Shown here piece by piece: positions 61,604 through 64,000 of a stretch of 64,000 nucleotides of DNA. The stretch lies in assembly GCA_964392245.1 (NCBI GenBank), contig CAYMOX010000003.1, positions 1 through 64,000 of the forward strand, in the 5' to 3' direction. This DNA is from JAAUUJ01 sp964392245 (GTDB lineage: Bacteria > Cyanobacteriota > Cyanobacteriia > Thermostichales > Thermostichaceae). The notes beneath the pieces were generated by a model that saw nothing but the letters and a program-made list of their open reading frames with translations, did no database searches and was not told the DNA's origin. Position numbers and translations under genes: made by a program. How positions within the stretch are numbered: position 1 is the stretch's first letter; each line of letters begins with the position of its first letter.

Positions 61604-61706
61604 CTCCAGCCTCAGGCCCATCCCATGCATTCAATCTTGCCAGCAGATCAGCTGCAACCTATCCCCAAATTTACCTTCTACCCTCCTTCTGCCATCAGGA
61701 TCTGAG

Positions 61707-62792
61707 ATGCTCCACCCCCTGCTTGGCTGTGATCCCTGGACCCTGGTGCGAATCCTGAAACGCAATGGATTTGTTCCTCTGAAGCAGGTTCCCTATGTCA
61801 CGTTGATGGCTACCGTTTCCTTGCTTCGCAGTCCTTTTTCTGCATTTGAAAAGCTGCTGGTGTCACGTTCGCATGCGATCACGGCCCAGATGCCCGATCC
61901 GATTTTTATCATTGGTCACTGGCGCAGTGGCACCACCTTTCTCTACAACGTTCTCAGTCAGGCTCCCCACTTTGCCTATGTTTCTCCGCTTGCCACAGGA
62001 TTACCGTGGGATTTTTTAACTCTGGCCACGTTGCTGAGACCTTTATTGGAGCGAGCTCTGCCTCAGGATCGGCGCATTGATCAGGTCACCGTCCAACCGG
62101 ACTCACCGCAGGAAGATGAGATCGGCTTGGCCAACATGCAACCCCTTTCCTACTATCACGGTCTTTATTTTCCCAGTCATTTTCATGAGAACTTTCAGGC
62201 AGGTATCTTTTTGGAAGGGTGCAGCCCAGAGCAGGTGGAGGAATGGAAACGAGCCCTGATCTACTTTTGCCAGAAGCTCTACCTACAACAACAACAGCGA
62301 TTACTGATTAAAAATCCGGTCTACACAGCGCGGGTCACCCTCCTCAGATCCATCTGGCCGCAGGCGAAATTTATTCACATTCACCGCAATCCTTACATCG
62401 TTTTCCAATCCATGAAAAAGTTCTATCGAATTCTCTTTCAGGAACTAGCGTTGCAACCTTATGATTTGAGCAAAATTGACACCCTGATCTTGGAATCCTA
62501 CCCCAGGATGATCCATCAGATGTTCGAGGAAACCGCAGACCTTCCAGCTCATCAGTTTATTGAATTAGGGTTTGATCAGTTTGAGGCTGATCCGCTCACT
62601 GAGATCCGGCGCATCTATACTCAGTTGGAACTGGATGGTTTTGAAGACGCTGAACCCTATTTTGTTTCCTATATGGAGGCTCAGCAACCTTATCACAAGA
62701 ACCGCTACTCCTTCCCTCCAGAGATCCTTGAACAGATTCACCAACACTGGCAGCCCCTGATTGAACACTGGCACTACCCGATCCCTTCCTGA
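61707..62792 (+). CDS. sulfotransferase family protein
   Basis: A 361-residue protein with the PAPS 5'-phosphosulfate loop IIGHWRSGTTFLYN (about residues 68-81) and the 3'-phosphate region KFIHIHRNPYIVFQSM. It belongs to the Sulfotransfer_3-like enzymes, which sulfate carbohydrates or lipids in the cytoplasm. LIKNPVYTARVTLL and HQFIELGFDQFEADPL are further family features. The acceptor is unknown. The divergent epimerase could supply a sugar-lipid, but this is only positional inference. Confidence 0.87.
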   Translation: MLHPLLGCDPWTLVRILKRNGFVPLKQVPYVTLMATVSLLRSPFSAFEKLLVSRSHAITAQMPDPIFIIGHWRSGTTFLYNVLSQAPHFAYVSPLATGLPWDFLTLATLLRPLLERALPQDRRIDQVTVQPDSPQEDEIGLANMQPLSYYHGLYFPSHFHENFQAGIFLEGCSPEQVEEWKRALIYFCQKLYLQQQQRLLIKNPVYTARVTLLRSIWPQAKFIHIHRNPYIVFQSMKKFYRILFQELALQPYDLSKIDTLILESYPRMIHQMFEETADLPAHQFIELGFDQFEADPLTEIRRIYTQLELDGFEDAEPYFVSYMEAQQPYHKNRYSFPPEILEQIHQHWQPLIEHWHYPIPS

Positions 62793-63079
62793 CTGAACAA
62801 ATAGCGTATAGAAGTGCCCCGAGCGCTCTGTCCGGTAGTGGGTCAAAATGCGATGGAGCCCCTGAATCGTTCGTTACGGAAAGTGCTCAATTGACAGATG
62901 CCGTCTTGATTGTCAACTAAATAGGGCTTTCCTCAGTATGCCCTAAGTATTTATGCTTAAGTCTAAGCTAGAAGACTTCCGACGTAGCTGGCTAAATGAA
63001 AGGTAGCAAATGAAAATCATTGTTTGAATAGGGCTCAGATCATAGAGCCATGTAAACTAATAGGCCGGATTCGGCTATC

Positions 63080-63490
63080 TTATCGATCCCAGGCCCTAAA
63101 AGTCTCTTGCACAAACTGGCGTTGTTTTTCCAGTCTGCTGTTGATCTCAGTGCTGCTGGGATATCCATATTGATAAAGATCAATCGTTTTGTCAGGATAA
63201 ACTCTGAAAAGATCTGTCAAGTGTTGCTCTAAAACGGTGGGATCTAGGACTTGATTCTCTTTGAGTGGATAATAACTCACTCCAATCATATCTGCATGTT
63301 GGTCGATCCTTTGGAGATCATGCCATGATAATCCCATCAAGTCACGATACGTTGCCTCTAGAGAAAATGGGGTAGATTGCCATGATGATAGCGATAGAGA
63401 ATAAACGGTTTCCTTTGGGTTGTATGTCAGAAGTTGGGGAACTTGCCAAGACTTGCAAGGGAAAGAGCATGAAAAGAGGTCAAAGGGCAT
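63080..63490 (-). pseudogene. fragment of a glycosidase-like exported protein
   Basis: The 136-codon frame encodes DMIGVSYYPLKEN, DLYQYGYPSSTEINS and EKQRQFVQETFRAWD. This is the second half of a TIM-barrel glycosidase-like domain (similar to hypothetical endo-galactanase-type proteins) in which GYPSS marks the catalytic Glu/Asp-region strand. The first barrel strands and the last ones are missing: the start runs into non-homologous sequence and the frame stops right after AWDR, where homologues continue. It is most likely a decayed gene piece. The 287 bases before the sulfotransferase stop hold no recognised gene. Confidence 0.5.
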
Positions 63491-63536
63491 TCAATGGTTT
63501 CATATGCCAGCCACACGTACTCCTCTCTCAGAGATT

Positions 63537-64000
63537 TTAATTTTTTAAGGCGTTTTCTGTCTTGGCTTCGTCATTCTGATTCATTTGATGAAAAAGAGAA
63601 TCCCAGCATTGCTCTGCCTGCCACTGACGTTGCTTGCTCTGGATCCGCTCCAACTCCCGTTGTAAATACCCGGCACGACCCGAAAGCACCCGCATTTCAG
63701 CCCGCAATTGCCTGAGGAGCGGATCACTTAACTCCAGATCCAGCTGGCGCAGGGTTAGCCGAGGGGGATTGGAATCCCCACCCTGGCTGAGAAGAGGTAA
63801 TAACTGCGGTTGCAACTGCTGTTCGGCCTGGGTTAGCAGGCTCTCTATCTGTGCATCCAGCTGATCGGGCTGTAGCAGGGTGGGCTCACTTTCCTTGAAG
63901 GGGGTACAACAATCTTGAATAACTTGACGTAGATCCCTCAATAGCGCTCGCTTCTGCTCAGACTCCAGATCAAGAAACACTGCAGCATAGGTGGGGCCAG
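63537..64000 (-). CDS. hypothetical helical protein, may continue beyond window
   Basis: The minus-strand frame ends at 63537 and stays open to the window edge (GPTYAA before VFLDLESEQKRALLRDL). Translation could start at the GTG at 63980, giving 147 residues, or outside the window. The protein is soluble, rich in Gln, Leu and Glu, with long amphipathic helices (RQLRAEMRVLSGRAGYLQRELERIQ). I do not recognise a family or function. It is transcribed toward the glycosidase-like fragment 46 bases downstream. Confidence 0.6.
   Translation of the reverse strand, partial: GPTYAAVFLDLESEQKRALLRDLRQVIQDCCTPFKESEPTLLQPDQLDAQIESLLTQAEQQLQPQLLPLLSQGGDSNPPRLTLRQLDLELSDPLLRQLRAEMRVLSGRAGYLQRELERIQSKQRQWQAEQCWDSLFHQMNQNDEAKTENALKN

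Noticed and set aside
62793..63079. possible second transposase relic after the sulfotransferase
   Set aside because: Some six-frame fragments look basic, but no segment matched a transposase motif I could name. A 12-base run CTGAACAAATAG shared with 41330 is too short to count as a repeat.

Overview
This window comes from a cyanobacterial chromosome. It carries ndhD (photosynthetic complex I), raf1 (Rubisco assembly), a psbY-type photosystem II small subunit, a probable menF (phylloquinone), ycf46, a DUF4278 protein, a DUF7219-type protein and a cyanobacterial-type NAD kinase. GC content is moderately high. GATC-centred palindromes, above all GGATCC, are extremely frequent, which suggests a lineage using a variant of the cyanobacterial highly iterated palindrome rather than classical HIP1. 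I cannot name the species. No rRNA, tRNA, CRISPR array or complete insertion sequence was seen.

Layout. 0-4.7 kb: a truncated methyltransferase, mnmE, then a hipBA toxin-antitoxin locus whose hipA is split by about 1.1 kb of AT-rich DNA. That insert holds the tail of an unrecognised protein and a small immunity-like gene. 4.7-9.2 kb: purK, ndhD, an exported peroxiredoxin, and an oversized nusB that overlaps the peroxiredoxin tail-to-tail. 9.4-13.3 kb: phosphoketolase and an OFA-type MFS transporter. 13.3-18.6 kb: an exported methyltransferase, a 48-residue membrane protein, a family 3 glycosidase, a pentapeptide-repeat protein, a YbhN-like membrane protein and two hypotheticals. 18.7-29.2 kb: menF, a response regulator, raf1, a TM0106-type nuclease, a GNAT protein with a VTT membrane protein, a rhodanese without its cysteine, an SH3 protein, tyrS and an orphan. 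29.3-41.2 kb: gyrA, a TPR protein, a proton antiporter fused to a USP domain, a fused CofG-CofH F0 synthase, hyuB, potD, a CPBP-like membrane protein and NAD kinase. 41.2-54.4 kb: small cyanobacterial proteins, cobK, a YbjN-like protein, ligA, murI, an AMIN-amidase, a B12-type radical SAM protein, psbY, ycf46 and a ParDE-like pair. 54.4-64 kb: proS, a CNNM/CBS protein, a Cys/Pro-rich lipoprotein, an ABC-F ATPase, an IS5-like transposase relic, an SDR epimerase divergent from a sulfotransferase, a glycosidase-like fragment and a partial gene.

How the genes fit together. Most are single-copy housekeeping genes in short transcription units, often converging with overlapping ends (ligA/murI, F0 synthase/hyuB, peroxiredoxin/nusB, parE/proS). 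Few operons are clear: hipBA and parDE (overlapping start and stop codons), GNAT-VTT, antiporter-F0 synthase, and amidase-murI. Accessory, recently changed DNA is concentrated at 1.9-4.7 kb, 53.8-54.4 kb and 60.2-63.5 kb.
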